Assembly (NCBI RefSeq): GCF_017498545.1
Contig: NZ_CP071793.1
Location: forward strand, 7,992,256 to 8,056,255
Length of the DNA stretch: 64,000 nucleotides
From: Sulfidibacter corallicola
GTDB lineage: Bacteria > Acidobacteriota > Holophagae > Acanthopleuribacterales > Acanthopleuribacteraceae
Reading direction: 5' to 3'
The notes beneath the pieces are model-generated. The model was not told where the DNA came from and did no database searches. It was given only the letters and a program-made list of their open reading frames with translations. Made by a program: the position numbers and the translations under genes. Positions 1 to 11,879 of the stretch are shown here, piece after piece (position 1 is the stretch's first letter; every line of letters starts with the position of its first letter).

Positions 1-1
1 C

Positions 2-40
2 ATTACCGTCTATGGGATCGGCTATAAGTTCGTGCCGTGA
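2..40 (+). CDS. C-terminal tail of an OmpR/PhoB-type winged-helix regulator (partial)
   Basis: Only the last 12 codons are in the window, reading ITVYGIGYKFVP then TGA. A Tyr-Gly-hydrophobic-Gly-Tyr-Lys/Arg-Phe ending is the conserved final beta-hairpin of OmpR/PhoB-type DNA-binding domains, usually seen as VRGVGYRF or YGVGYKF. The gene therefore probably encodes a two-component response regulator or another protein ending in this winged helix. Nothing else of it can be seen, so its partner and target are unknown. Confidence 0.55.
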   Translation: MTVYGIGYKFVP

Positions 41-171
41 ACGGTCGCCACCGGATCGCTCAGGCCAGGTTGGTCTTCTCAAATCCCAAGGATCGCCTGG
101 CGACCCCAAGCCCGTACGCCGTGAGGCGGGATCCCCCGTTACTTTCATGCCAAGCTCGCTCAGGCGTGCAC

Positions 172-1107
172 TTATTCGTCACGGTATTGCCGCCGAAACT
201 TGCCCGGACCGAGGCCTACCGTTTTTTTGAACACCCGGCAAAACGCAGCGGGCGAATCGTAGCCCACCATTTCGGCGATCGACTCCACCGCCTCGCTTCC
301 ATCCGCCAGCAGACGCTTGGCCCGCTGCATGCGCCAATCGGTCAAATACTGCATGGGCGTTACGCCCAGGCAACTTCGAAATCGTTCGGCAAAACTGGAG
401 CGGGACAACCCGGCCTCGCGGGCCAAACCCTGCAAATTCCAGCGCTTGGCGACCTGGCTGTGCATCGCCTGGAGGCTTCTCCCAATGCCCTCGTCCTGTA
501 GGGCGGCCAGGAATCCCCGATTCAATCGAGTTTCTTCTTGCCAGACGCGCATCGCATGGACGAACAACACCTCCGTCAGTTTCTTGGCGAGCACGGCATG
601 GCCAGGACGCCTGCTCTGGGCCTCGTAGGCCATCAGTCGCGCCGCCTGGTGGAACCAGGCGAACTCCAAGGCCTGTGTGCCCTTGACCGCGATGTAACTC
701 GGCAATTCTCCCATCAATGGATGATCGAACCGAGTGTCGTACTCCAAATGTCCGCAGACCAATCGCGTTTGGTCCCTTCCTTCGTCGCTTCCATAGGTGA
801 ACACGCCGTTCTGGACACCTTGACTTTCGACCATGGCATGCTCCAAGTCTTGGATCGGTGCGTCGAGGGAGTTGCTGAGGATGTGCGGGGCGCCGTGGGG
901 CACGATGATCATATCTCCGGGTGACAGCTTTTCGGGTTCCGTGGCGCCGTCGACCCGCACCCAACAATCGCCGCTCATGGTCACGTGAAACCTGGCAACC
1001 TTACTGAATTGAGGTACCTGGATGCCCCAAACACCTTGGAAGAGGGTGGTGTAGTAGACACACCCCTTGAATCTGAGCAGGTCCAGAATGTCGCTGAGCA
1101 CGTCCAT
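172..1107 (-). CDS. AraC-family transcriptional regulator with N-terminal cupin domain
   Basis: The 311-residue protein starts with a cupin-like sensor region (about residues 1-180, with the beta-barrel segment VARFHVTMSGDCWVRVDG and SPGDMIIVPHGAPH). It ends in the two helix-turn-helix motifs of AraC/XylS DNA-binding domains (about residues 215-305: LAREAGLSRSSFAERF, then IAEMVGYDSPAAFCRVFKK). This is the layout of AraC regulators with an AraC_binding/cupin_6 sensor, which bind a small ligand and activate or repress nearby promoters. The start is supported by GGAGG seven bases upstream. It is divergent from the YHS-domain gene, with about 200 bases between them, so that gene is a plausible target. 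The ligand cannot be read from the sequence. Confidence 0.88.
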   Translation of the reverse strand: MDVLSDILDLLRFKGCVYYTTLFQGVWGIQVPQFSKVARFHVTMSGDCWVRVDGATEPEKLSPGDMIIVPHGAPHILSNSLDAPIQDLEHAMVESQGVQNGVFTYGSDEGRDQTRLVCGHLEYDTRFDHPLMGELPSYIAVKGTQALEFAWFHQAARLMAYEAQSRRPGHAVLAKKLTEVLFVHAMRVWQEETRLNRGFLAALQDEGIGRSLQAMHSQVAKRWNLQGLAREAGLSRSSFAERFRSCLGVTPMQYLTDWRMQRAKRLLADGSEAVESIAEMVGYDSPAAFCRVFKKTVGLGPGKFRRQYRDE

Positions 1108-1311
1108 TGGCCACCTCCGCTGAGATTGATTTTAATCGATCGTAGCTGGAATTGAGCTGGTTTGGACGATCGGGCAAGAAACATGGACGAGAGGGCATGG
1201 ATCGGATTTTCTCCTGTACCTAAGATGAATACCAAGTTAACGGGGCACGCTTCGGCTTTCGGAGCCGAATCGTCATCGCCCATCGAACCTCGATTATCAA
1301 GGAGTATGGAC

Positions 1312-1785
1312 ATGAACGTCATTTCTCGAACGATGTGGTTGCTCGTCTTTTGCTGCGTGGCCTTTGCCGCCAACGATACCAATACCACGAGCGGGCTCAC
1401 CTCGAAGGGGCCTGGCCTTGCGCTTCACGGATACGACGCGGTGGCCTTCTTTACGGAGCATCGTGCGGTCGAAGGTACCGCCCGCCATGCCGTGGTCTAC
1501 AACGAGGCGACCTATCGTTTTTCCAGTGAGGAGAACCGTGCGGCGTTCGCGCGGAATCCCGAAAAATACGTACCGCAATTTGGCGGCTTCTGCGCCTACG
1601 GTGTCTCCGTCGGTGCCAAATTCGACGGCGACCCGCGTTATTGGAAAATCGTCGGCGGCAAGCTGTATGTGAACCTCAACGGCGATATTCAACAAACCTG
1701 GCTCAAAGACGTGTCCGGCAACATTCACAAAGCCGAGAAGGCCTGGGGAAAAATCGCCGCGAAACCTGCGGCCGCCTTGAAATAG
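1312..1785 (+). CDS. Secreted YHS-domain protein
   Basis: The 157-residue product begins with a hydrophobic signal-like segment (MNVISRTMWLLVFCCVAFAA). A YHS-type domain follows, with GLALHGYDAVAFF near residue 35 and later FGGFCAYGVSVG, the usual paired motifs of YHS family proteins found in the periplasm. Some YHS proteins bind metals, but the function of this group is not settled. I chose the ATG at 1312 because AAGGAG sits seven bases upstream. An ATG at 1306 is too close to that site, and the frame open further upstream to 1162 lacks a signal peptide and a good ribosome site. A strong terminator follows. The gene may be controlled by the divergent AraC-type regulator. Confidence 0.83.
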   Translation: MNVISRTMWLLVFCCVAFAANDTNTTSGLTSKGPGLALHGYDAVAFFTEHRAVEGTARHAVVYNEATYRFSSEENRAAFARNPEKYVPQFGGFCAYGVSVGAKFDGDPRYWKIVGGKLYVNLNGDIQQTWLKDVSGNIHKAEKAWGKIAAKPAAALK

Positions 1786-1815
1786 ACGCGCTTCCCCGCG
1801 GCTGAGACCAAGGGA

Positions 1816-1864
1816 GGGACCCATTCGGTGGTGGCTTGCCGCCATAATGGGTCCCGTCTTTTTT
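1816..1864 (+). terminator. Rho-independent terminator after the YHS gene
   Basis: Two perfect 10-base arms, GGGACCCATT at 1816-1825 and AATGGGTCCC at 1846-1855, flank a 20-base loop that can partly pair internally. They are followed by GTCTTTTTT. The hairpin begins about 30 bases after the stop codon of the YHS gene. Confidence 0.85.
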
Positions 1865-1973
1865 GGGATCTCTCGGGAATGGGGGCTGGAAAAACCGAAA
1901 CAAGCTGAAGCATGGCCATGGGGTGCTACCAACTGGCTGTTCTTTCCTGGTTTCCGGTCGGGGTGGGCACTTG

Positions 1974-2411
1974 CTAAAGAAGTTTTTCGATGTCGGCGAG
2001 GTCTTGCAGACGGTTCGACGCTCGCTTGTTCTTTATCAGGGCTTCTTTTCCGATGAACTGCACCGGGATGTCGTCGTAAAAGCCCTCGGTCAAATCCGGT
2101 TCAGCTTCGTTGAAGGAAACGCCGTCGATTTCGTTGAGGAGATCAATCCTCACAGGCTCCAGACCCATTTTGACGATATTTCCCGGTAGGAACAAATGGG
2201 GTCCAAGGTCTTCCTCGGGAAAACCAAACTGGACCAATGTCATTTTGAGACGAGCCACATTTTCAGCGTCCGGGTGGTAAAAAATGTCGAGGTCTTTGGT
2301 GAAGCGAGGGTGACCGTACCACGCAACGGCATATCCGCCGACGATCATGTAGCGCACGTTATTTTCTTTCAATAACTTCAATAACTCTTTGAAATCGGGC
2401 TGGATATTCAT
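1974..2411 (-). CDS. Nucleotidyltransferase-fold protein (DUF6036/AbiEii-like)
   Basis: About 145 residues. The segment MIVGGYAVAWYGHPRFTKDL followed by DIFY carries the Gly-Gly and the T-x-DLDI acidic pair of nucleotidyltransferase-fold proteins, and VRIDLL later supplies a possible third acidic residue. Proteins of this size are often called nucleotidyl transferases or DUF6036-like and are common in accessory regions, some as parts of toxin-antitoxin or phage-defence pairs. The start at 2411 (MNIQPDF) is preferred over a longer frame from 2447 because it matches the normal N-terminus. It overlaps the small upstream gene by about 50 bases in another frame, so the two are translated together. 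The substrate is unknown. Confidence 0.7.
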   Translation of the reverse strand: MNIQPDFKELLKLLKENNVRYMIVGGYAVAWYGHPRFTKDLDIFYHPDAENVARLKMTLVQFGFPEEDLGPHLFLPGNIVKMGLEPVRIDLLNEIDGVSFNEAEPDLTEGFYDDIPVQFIGKEALIKNKRASNRLQDLADIEKLL

Positions 2412-2547
2412 AAAGAAAGCACCCCGCTTGCAATCGCAGTTGTTCAACCATTTCGAGACGTTCTTCCGGTGATTTCGATAGCCAATAGGCTTTATCTTCC
2501 CGTTCAGACTGTTCGTGCGTGGTGACCGACAAAATCTTTTTTTTCAT
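2359..2547 (-). CDS. Small hypothetical protein paired with the nucleotidyltransferase
   Basis: A 62-residue charged protein starting MKKKILSVTTHEQSERED, with a central helix-like segment KSPEERLEMVEQLRLQAG. Small proteins with a 'SPEERLE..E.LR' helix are repeatedly found directly upstream of nucleotidyltransferase genes like the one here. The start at 2547 has a weak AAAGGTG three bases upstream; an in-frame ATG at 2622 has no better support. The overlap with the following gene points to a two-gene unit. A protective or adaptor role for the enzyme is inference only. Confidence 0.55.
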   Translation of the reverse strand: MKKKILSVTTHEQSEREDKAYWLSKSPEERLEMVEQLRLQAGCFLYEYPARFQRVIEVIERK

Positions 2548-2765
2548 AAGCACCTTTGTCCTGCTGGTTTCCAATGATCCAAACCCAAGGGGGCGACCCA
2601 GGTCGAACTCGATCCGATTCAATCCATTTTTGCCTGGATGTCATCGCGAGTCGCCCCGAGCAATGTCGGGCCAAACTCAGTTAGTCAGCTTTGGCGCCAT
2701 CCAGCGGTACGCGACCGCTCCTGCGGAAATTACCGGACCACGAGTCTTGAAAAACCTCGGTTGGC

Positions 2766-2916
2766 CGGTTCCTCCCCGCGGGCGCGGGGAACACAGACGG
2801 CGCTTGTTTGATCTGGTCAAACGAAGCGGTTCCTCCCCGCGGGCGCGGGGAACACGACCATAATGTTACTACATCTTCAAAAATAAACGATTCCTCCCCG
2901 CGGGTTCGGGGAGCAG
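2766..2916. CRISPR. Type I-E-like CRISPR remnant: three repeats, two spacers
   Basis: There are 29-base repeats at 2766-2794, 2827-2855 and 2888-2916, separated by two unrelated 32-base spacers (2795-2826 and 2856-2887). The first two repeats are identical. The third differs at five positions (A for G at its third base, TT for GC in the loop, and two changes near its end). Each repeat holds an inverted CCCCGCG/CGCGGGG core and, on the minus strand, begins GTGTTCCCCGCG. This repeat type with 29/32 spacing is typical of type I-E. No cas gene lies in the window, so this is either an orphan array or is served by Cas proteins encoded elsewhere. Confidence 0.9.
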
Positions 2917-3109
2917 GACTCGAAAAAACCGACCTAGGGGGCCTTATTTAAATGTTTGGAAGTGAATCAGCTCCATCCAGACGTTTTCTTCGCCGCTTTC
3001 CTTGTTTATGGACGTGCGCTTGATCAGGTAGGGTGGTTCCTTGATGACATAGCTCTGTTTCACCCATGGCGTATTCATCTCCGTCACACTTTCCAAAACC
3101 CACACCTTA

Positions 3110-3535
3110 TCATTTTGTCACCCGCCCATACCGTGCGATCTCGTCGGCATATGCTGGTGGAAAACCCAATTCGAGAACCAGTTTCGAGAGCCGCATCGCA
3201 TATTCAGCGTTGGTGCCTGTTCCCGCCGAATCGGGAGCTAGGTTGTAACACATCGCGTCAATGGTTTCGGAACCCTCGATGAGTTGGGCAAGTACGGGTT
3301 CAGGCTGGTAGTCGCGGACGCTGGCCTCGGAATACAGCGATCTGGCCTCTTCGGCGGAAAGCGCCATGACGACGCCGTACGAAACGGATCCCGCGCATGG
3401 GACAAGCGTCGCCCTGTTTCCTATCTGGATCCGGAAGTCAGGTAGTTTGGCCGACCCGACCCGACGCGGATGAAGACCCTTTTTCTCCAGGAGTTTCGCG
3501 TCCATGAAGAGACCGTAAAAGAAAATCGCGTTCAT
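3110..3535 (-). CDS. Gamma-glutamylcyclotransferase-like (AIG2/GGCT fold) protein
   Basis: A 141-residue protein opening MNAIFFYGLFMDAKLL, a variant of the FxYGxxM/L loop that begins GGCT-fold proteins. It is followed by RIQIGNRATLVP and YGVVMALSAEEARSLY, which match the family's small beta-barrel and the segment leading to its active-site pocket. GGCT-like enzymes cyclise gamma-glutamyl amines to 5-oxoproline, but many short homologues act on other substrates or are untested. The start has AGGAGG six bases upstream. I cannot point with certainty to the catalytic glutamate, so only the fold is called. Confidence 0.68.
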   Translation of the reverse strand: MNAIFFYGLFMDAKLLEKKGLHPRRVGSAKLPDFRIQIGNRATLVPCAGSVSYGVVMALSAEEARSLYSEASVRDYQPEPVLAQLIEGSETIDAMCYNLAPDSAGTGTNAEYAMRLSKLVLELGFPPAYADEIARYGRVTK

Positions 3536-3842
3536 CAGGTGCCTCCTCCGACCATCGAGCGCCGGTTGGTTCGGGAAGAATCGTGTCGGCTCTGCGGGAA
3601 ACAGAGGCCTGGTTCAATCAGCCGAGAGAATCAAGCGTAGGGGAGTGGCCTTGGGTTCACTTGGCCCGAGGCCCCAGGCGACCCCTCCGGCGTGGTTGGG
3701 ATCGCCACCGGTCACGCGATGCCGGACCTGCTGGGCTTCGCTCGCCGGCATGTGCACGGCGTCACATAGTGTACCGCGCGGTTCGACATGCGGCAAAAGG
3801 CGGATCGGGGATCTTGCCCCCGATCCGACGCTTGATTGCGGG
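3536..3842. other. Gene-free gap holding one terminator
   Basis: No supported gene lies in these 307 bases. The only structure seen is the minus-strand terminator at 3795-3827. The remainder would hold the promoter of the cyclotransferase-like gene, but no clear -35/-10 pair was found. Confidence 0.5.
3795..3827 (-). terminator. Rho-independent terminator after the VIT/VWA-like gene
   Basis: CGGATCGGGG (3801-3810) and CCCCGATCCG (3818-3827) form a perfect 10-base stem with a short loop. Read on the minus strand, the hairpin is followed by CCTTTTGCC. It starts 16 bases beyond the stop codon of the 1242-residue gene. Confidence 0.7.
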
Positions 3843-7637
<3,795 letters not shown>

Positions 7638-7798
7638 TCATAATCTTGTAACACGTAAATTTGACAAGTGTTTGCCGATAGGACGAGCCGTGATCTAACG
7701 AGAAAATCCAATTTTTTGAATCGAAAACTGGCTTTTTTCGGTTTTTTCTGAATCCTGGCTCATGCCTTGGCGAAGAGGCAAATCGCCGGCTCGGTCCG

Positions 7799-9181
7799 TC
7801 ATGTTTGGTCGCAGGCCACCTGATTGCCATGGCGATACCAGGCACCCGGTTCGAAGTCTTTGATCTTCGCTTCGCCCCATTGCCGCAGCGCTTCGATCGC
7901 CGTGCATTGATCGTCGACGTACATGGTGGTTTCGAACGGGATTTCGGCGCCGTAACGAATGACCAGTTCTTCGTAGAACAGCGCTCGGAGCTGTTTGGGC
8001 AAAATCTCGTTCGCCAGATTGGCCACCAGGTCGCGGGGTTGCAAGAGCGCGCCGCACCGGTACCGGCGCCCCGCGGTGAACGAATCCTCGTGTTCCCGCC
8101 ACCAGGCGCGCCACAGGTTGCCGTCCTGGGAAATTCTTCGAAAACTGCTCCTGTGGCGGGCCAGGCCCTCGACTTCGCCGCCTTGGTGCAGTTTGGCCCG
8201 CTCGTCATCGAAAAGTTCGTCCTCGTCGAACGGTTCCGGCACCCCGACATCTTCGAACAAGGGTGCACCAGCGATTAAATAGAGCGCGAGCGAAGCCGCT
8301 TCGGCCACCGGGTCGCTGCTCGTGGCGTCCAGCAGATCCAGCATCTGGGGAATCGCGACCGGATCGCCGAGCAGACCCAGCGCCAAGACCGAATCGGGAT
8401 CGACGCGTTGGGCGAACGCGATGCGTCGAAGCAGGGTGCCGTCCGAGGCGTCACCGGCCAGACCCAGGGCCAGGGCCGGCCAGGGTTCCGTGCCGATGCG
8501 GTTTCGGCACCAGGTCAGCACCGCGGCGTCGCCCAACCGCAACAGGCTGAGCGCCAGCAGGGCGGAACCCGCGGGCTCGCCACACGCCGCCAAATGCGCC
8601 CTGAGCGCCGGACAGGCCTCTTTTCGACCCAGGCGGCCCAGGGCCCAGGCCTTCCAAAGCGGCGCCACCTCCTGGTTTGGCGAGGCATCCGCCGAAAGGG
8701 GTACCGCGCAAGAAGCGCGACGAAATCCGATGATCTGTGCGGCCGCGGCCACCTGTGTGCCGTCGCGTCCTTTCACGGTGTGTTCCAGCCAACCCGTTGC
8801 GGAACGCGGCATGAAGCGACAGAGCGCTTCCACCGCGGCCTGCCGCGATTCGTCGTCCATGGCGGCGGCCATCACTTCTTTCAGGCGGGCGTGATCGTCC
8901 AGGCCGCACCAGACGGCGACGGCCGCGAACACCTCGCCGGGTTCGCCCTGCTGGAAGGCGGCCGTCAACACATCGTCGATGAGCGTCGCACCCGGCAGGA
9001 GCGCCCGGAGGTGGGCCATCAGGCGAATTTCGATGTCGCGGGGGTCCCGCCACGAATGGCCGGGGTCGTTCAGCGACACCTGGCGCTGGTGATACAGGAA
9101 GGCCGCCTCTTCGAGATGCTCGGCGTAGAGGTCGTGGGCGAAAGCGCGTTCCGCGGCGGTGTAGGTATTCGGATCGGACAT
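7799..9181 (-). CDS. TIGR02270-like HEAT-repeat protein of the T6SS island
   Basis: A 460-residue protein built mostly of short alpha-helical pairs (for example LKAWALGRLGRKEACPALR-type and ALGLLGDPVAIPQMLDLL segments), as in HEAT-like repeat proteins. It ends with a separate block, around residues 365-455, containing WREHEDSFTAGRRYRCG and YVDDQCTAIEALRQWGEAKI. This combination matches TIGR02270 family proteins, which recur in type VI secretion loci and have no established biochemical role. It is the last gene of the minus-strand island, about 110 bases after the preceding gene, with AGGAG nine bases before the ATG. A scaffolding or adaptor role is inferred from the repeats and the location. 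Confidence 0.72.
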   Translation of the reverse strand: MSDPNTYTAAERAFAHDLYAEHLEEAAFLYHQRQVSLNDPGHSWRDPRDIEIRLMAHLRALLPGATLIDDVLTAAFQQGEPGEVFAAVAVWCGLDDHARLKEVMAAAMDDESRQAAVEALCRFMPRSATGWLEHTVKGRDGTQVAAAAQIIGFRRASCAVPLSADASPNQEVAPLWKAWALGRLGRKEACPALRAHLAACGEPAGSALLALSLLRLGDAAVLTWCRNRIGTEPWPALALGLAGDASDGTLLRRIAFAQRVDPDSVLALGLLGDPVAIPQMLDLLDATSSDPVAEAASLALYLIAGAPLFEDVGVPEPFDEDELFDDERAKLHQGGEVEGLARHRSSFRRISQDGNLWRAWWREHEDSFTAGRRYRCGALLQPRDLVANLANEILPKQLRALFYEELVIRYGAEIPFETTMYVDDQCTAIEALRQWGEAKIKDFEPGAWYRHGNQVACDQT

Positions 9182-9292
9182 GGAAAAGGGCTCCTGGCAT
9201 GCATGTCATCGAGATGGGGTGGTACGGCCGATACCGGCTATCGGCGATCGCCGCTGCCGACACGGAAGGTGGCCGAGTGCATCGTCGGTCAC

Positions 9293-10099
9293 CTAGTACA
9301 CGAGTACCCGTGCGACTTCGTGGCCCTGCCGATGAAGCCGATGGGCGTAGTGGACCAATGCCCACAGGGCCGCATCGTGGCTGGCGAAGATCGGGCACTC
9401 GATCCCCACCGACCAGGCATCGGGCTGAATCGGATGGTCGGGGAAGCCACCGGCCTGTCGCGGATGCGCGCCGACCCGTGGAAACCCGCCCAGAAGGAAC
9501 AGGTGGGTCCAATGGCGCAGGTCCTCGAACAGGGTCTCGACGAAATCCGGCTCGGGATGGGCGGCGAACACGATTTCCACCCCACGGTCGCGCCCGCTGT
9601 GATCCGGTTCCTCGATCTCGCCTTCGAAACCCGGATTTTTTGGCAATCGGGGGTAATCGCGGTTATCGGGCGCTCGGAGCGGCGTCTCCGGGGGAATGCT
9701 CGTCCCAATGGTGCGGATGATGAGCGCTCTCGGGAGACGCGCCTGAAGCAAATGGATCAGGATCGTAAAGGCATCCGGATTCAGGTGGGTTGTCGTCATT
9801 GCCCAGGTTTGCCGGTGGTGTTCGGGCTCGAACGTCTTGCGATCCACCAGCACCGATGTCTCGTGGGCATTCCCGCTCGCCCCGAACATACCCCGATTGG
9901 CACATCGCGCGAAGACCTCGACCGGATCGGGCATGACCGCGTCGGGGTCCGCGGGCTCGCCGCGCACATTTTCCTCGAAAAGGTGTGTTTCATCCGCGAC
10001 CAGGGCGATGGCCAACTGCTGGGAAGCGGCGTTGCGAATCTCGAGATCCAGGCGGGGATGGGGCGCGTCTGGAGAAACAGCCATGGAAACCTCAGTCAT
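9293..10099 (-). CDS. Hypothetical protein of the T6SS island
   Basis: A 268-residue soluble protein with no signal peptide or membrane segment. I recognise no domain. Its start overlaps the stop of the DUF3396 gene by eight bases (ATGACTGA), so the two are translationally coupled. It contains LDLEIRNAASQQLAIALVAD near the N-terminus and several His/Trp-rich stretches towards the end (RHWTHLFLLGGFPRVGAHPR). Coupling to an immunity gene in a VgrG island suggests a second immunity factor or an effector accessory protein. That is inference from position only. Confidence 0.6.
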   Translation of the reverse strand: MTEVSMAVSPDAPHPRLDLEIRNAASQQLAIALVADETHLFEENVRGEPADPDAVMPDPVEVFARCANRGMFGASGNAHETSVLVDRKTFEPEHHRQTWAMTTTHLNPDAFTILIHLLQARLPRALIIRTIGTSIPPETPLRAPDNRDYPRLPKNPGFEGEIEEPDHSGRDRGVEIVFAAHPEPDFVETLFEDLRHWTHLFLLGGFPRVGAHPRQAGGFPDHPIQPDAWSVGIECPIFASHDAALWALVHYAHRLHRQGHEVARVLVY

Positions 10100-11123
10100 A
10101 ATCCCGGTCGAAACCGTTCAGCCACTCGTCCTGGGCTTCGACGCCGAAGGCCTTTCCGGCGCCACCGAACGAATCGACGCGTATGGGACGAAGCACGCGG
10201 GCCACCGCGCGGTAGGCGGGCAGGAAGTCGCGACGACTCACATCGCCGATGGCCGGCGCGGGACCCGCCTGGAGGATCATGCCCGTATCGAGCGGGTGAC
10301 AGGTCACCTTCGGCGCATCGGTCAGGGCCGATTGAACTGAATCCCGTCCCCCCAAGGCGGCCAGTTGCAGCGGCCCCAGCAGATTGAGCCAGTTGGCGCG
10401 CTTGACCAGGGGCGTGAAGAACTGGTGTTGGTCCATGAACGCCGGATCGAAACGCAGCAACCGTTCGGTTCCGGAAACCGGAATGTCGAATCCGGGATGG
10501 CGCAAGCAAAAGGCGCTCACCTTGTGCCAGACTTCGGATTGCAAGGGGCCCGATCCCGCCCAATGGTAGGCGTTCAGGGCGAAGCCGGCGAAGCCCGTGA
10601 GAAAGGGCAGCGCGCGAACCACCTCGAGATCGCGGATCCAAGCGGCGAACGCGTCGCCTTCGGCAAGGGAGTGATCCACCGGGAGGGTGATTTTCACCCA
10701 GGACAGGGGGGGCGTGATGCGCGCGCCTTGTTTTCCATAGAGCATGTTCCAGGTGGCCGCTCGCTGGGTGCGTTGCGCCTCGGGCATGGCACCTTCCTCG
10801 CGGCGCTTGACGCGCAGGGTCAGGGTCGCCGCCGAAGCCCCCTCTTTTTCACTGGTCAACTGAAAGTAAAAGTCCTGGTTGGCCTTGGGATTTTCCAGCC
10901 AGGTGGGCACCGTCGAAGTCGCCCGCCCCTTGAATGCCGCAGGGCGTTTGCCCTTGTTGTAGAAGGCCACGTGACCGTCCAGCAGCTCCAAACCCTTTTG
11001 GTAAAAGTCCATCAAGGGCCCGGCCGCGGTTTCCCAAAGGTACAGCTCGAACGTCAGACAGGGCTGCACCAGGTGCCCCGCTTCCGAGTTCACTTCGAAA
11101 TCTTGCCAATTTGGAACACTCAT
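10092..11123 (-). CDS. DUF3396 type VI immunity-family protein
   Basis: About 343 residues. The start at 11123 (MSVPNWQDF) is preferred over an upstream in-frame ATG at 11183 because the extra 20 residues do not look like part of the domain. Segments such as WVKITLPVDHSLAEGDAFAA, RALPFLTGFAGFALNAYHW and HPGFDIPV fit DUF3396, annotated as the type VI immunity family. Members neutralise DNA-targeting T6SS effectors in sister cells, including VRR-NUC effectors of the TseV type. The gene directly upstream encodes a small protein with a nuclease-like core, which is the expected partner. The protein has no signal peptide, so it would act in the cytoplasm, as fits protection against a nuclease. Confidence 0.75.
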   Translation of the reverse strand: MSVPNWQDFEVNSEAGHLVQPCLTFELYLWETAAGPLMDFYQKGLELLDGHVAFYNKGKRPAAFKGRATSTVPTWLENPKANQDFYFQLTSEKEGASAATLTLRVKRREEGAMPEAQRTQRAATWNMLYGKQGARITPPLSWVKITLPVDHSLAEGDAFAAWIRDLEVVRALPFLTGFAGFALNAYHWAGSGPLQSEVWHKVSAFCLRHPGFDIPVSGTERLLRFDPAFMDQHQFFTPLVKRANWLNLLGPLQLAALGGRDSVQSALTDAPKVTCHPLDTGMILQAGPAPAIGDVSRRDFLPAYRAVARVLRPIRVDSFGGAGKAFGVEAQDEWLNGFDRDYD

Positions 11124-11189
11124 GTCGCGAACTTCCTTCGTTTTCGTCTCATCGATCGATGCTCGGCCCTTCCGGCACCCCATCCGTGA

Positions 11190-11807
11190 TCAGGGGAAGA
11201 CCGGGATCATGGGTGGTGCGAAAGACGGCACCCCCAGGGCGCCTGGGGCGGGGAATGGCATGAAAAAGAGTTGTCCGGTCGGATCCATCATGGGATTCGG
11301 CACCATGACCGGAACTTCGACCGGATCCCCTTTGCCGTCACATCGGCAGGTCTCCGGATCGAGCTTTACGTCTTCCGGCGCATCTCCATCGGGATTCATC
11401 TGGCTGTTGATGTCGTTGTAATCTTCTTGTTGCAGGTTGCCGTTGCCTGCGCCGGGCCGGGTTCCCCAGTCGTCCACGGTACCGTTCGCACGGGTGAATT
11501 TGGTGTCGACAACCACCGTTCGGGACCCGCTACGGATGGTGACGTCCGGACGCCGAATCTGGATGGGGTAGTCGCTTCCCGGCGGACGGGGGGGCCGGTT
11601 ACCGGCGATGATGTCCCAAGTCTTGCGGACGCTGTTGACCATGCTCCACCAGGTTTCGTTGCCGGTCGGGCTCCAGGTTCCGTCGATATCCTGGACCCAC
11701 CCTTCCTGGAAATTGGCATCGATGGGATCGCGTGAACCACTTTGTTCGGCAACTTCGTTGTATTTTTCGAGCGCTTCCTGAAAGCATTTTTCCTTGTCTG
11801 AAGTCAT
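11190..11807 (-). CDS. Candidate T6SS nuclease effector with PD-(D/E)XK (VRR-NUC-like) core
   Basis: A 205-residue protein. The middle region contains RRPDVTI, a short gap and VVVDTKF, followed by a conserved-looking QQEDYNDINSQ. This PD...DxK...Q...Y order is that of PD-(D/E)XK nucleases and resembles the VRR-NUC domains of T6SS effectors (TseV type), with Asp in place of the commoner Glu. The C-terminal 50 residues are rich in Pro, Met and Phe (VPVMVPNPMMDPTGQLFFM). The gene sits between a PAAR-like DUF4150 gene and a DUF3396 immunity gene, the normal place for an effector. In known TseV proteins the PAAR-like and nuclease parts are usually fused; here they are separate genes. Nuclease activity is inferred, not shown. 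Confidence 0.6.
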   Translation of the reverse strand: MTSDKEKCFQEALEKYNEVAEQSGSRDPIDANFQEGWVQDIDGTWSPTGNETWWSMVNSVRKTWDIIAGNRPPRPPGSDYPIQIRRPDVTIRSGSRTVVVDTKFTRANGTVDDWGTRPGAGNGNLQQEDYNDINSQMNPDGDAPEDVKLDPETCRCDGKGDPVEVPVMVPNPMMDPTGQLFFMPFPAPGALGVPSFAPPMIPVFP

Positions 11808-11879
11808 GTCTGTTCCTTTCGATACCCCATCGGAGTGACCTTTGGGGAAGGGTACCGCTCTTTGACCGGTCGGCCGGAA

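Noticed and set aside
7690..7798. An AT-rich hairpin after the TIGR02270-like gene as a terminator
   Set aside because: The possible stem is short and interrupted, so a terminator could not be supported.
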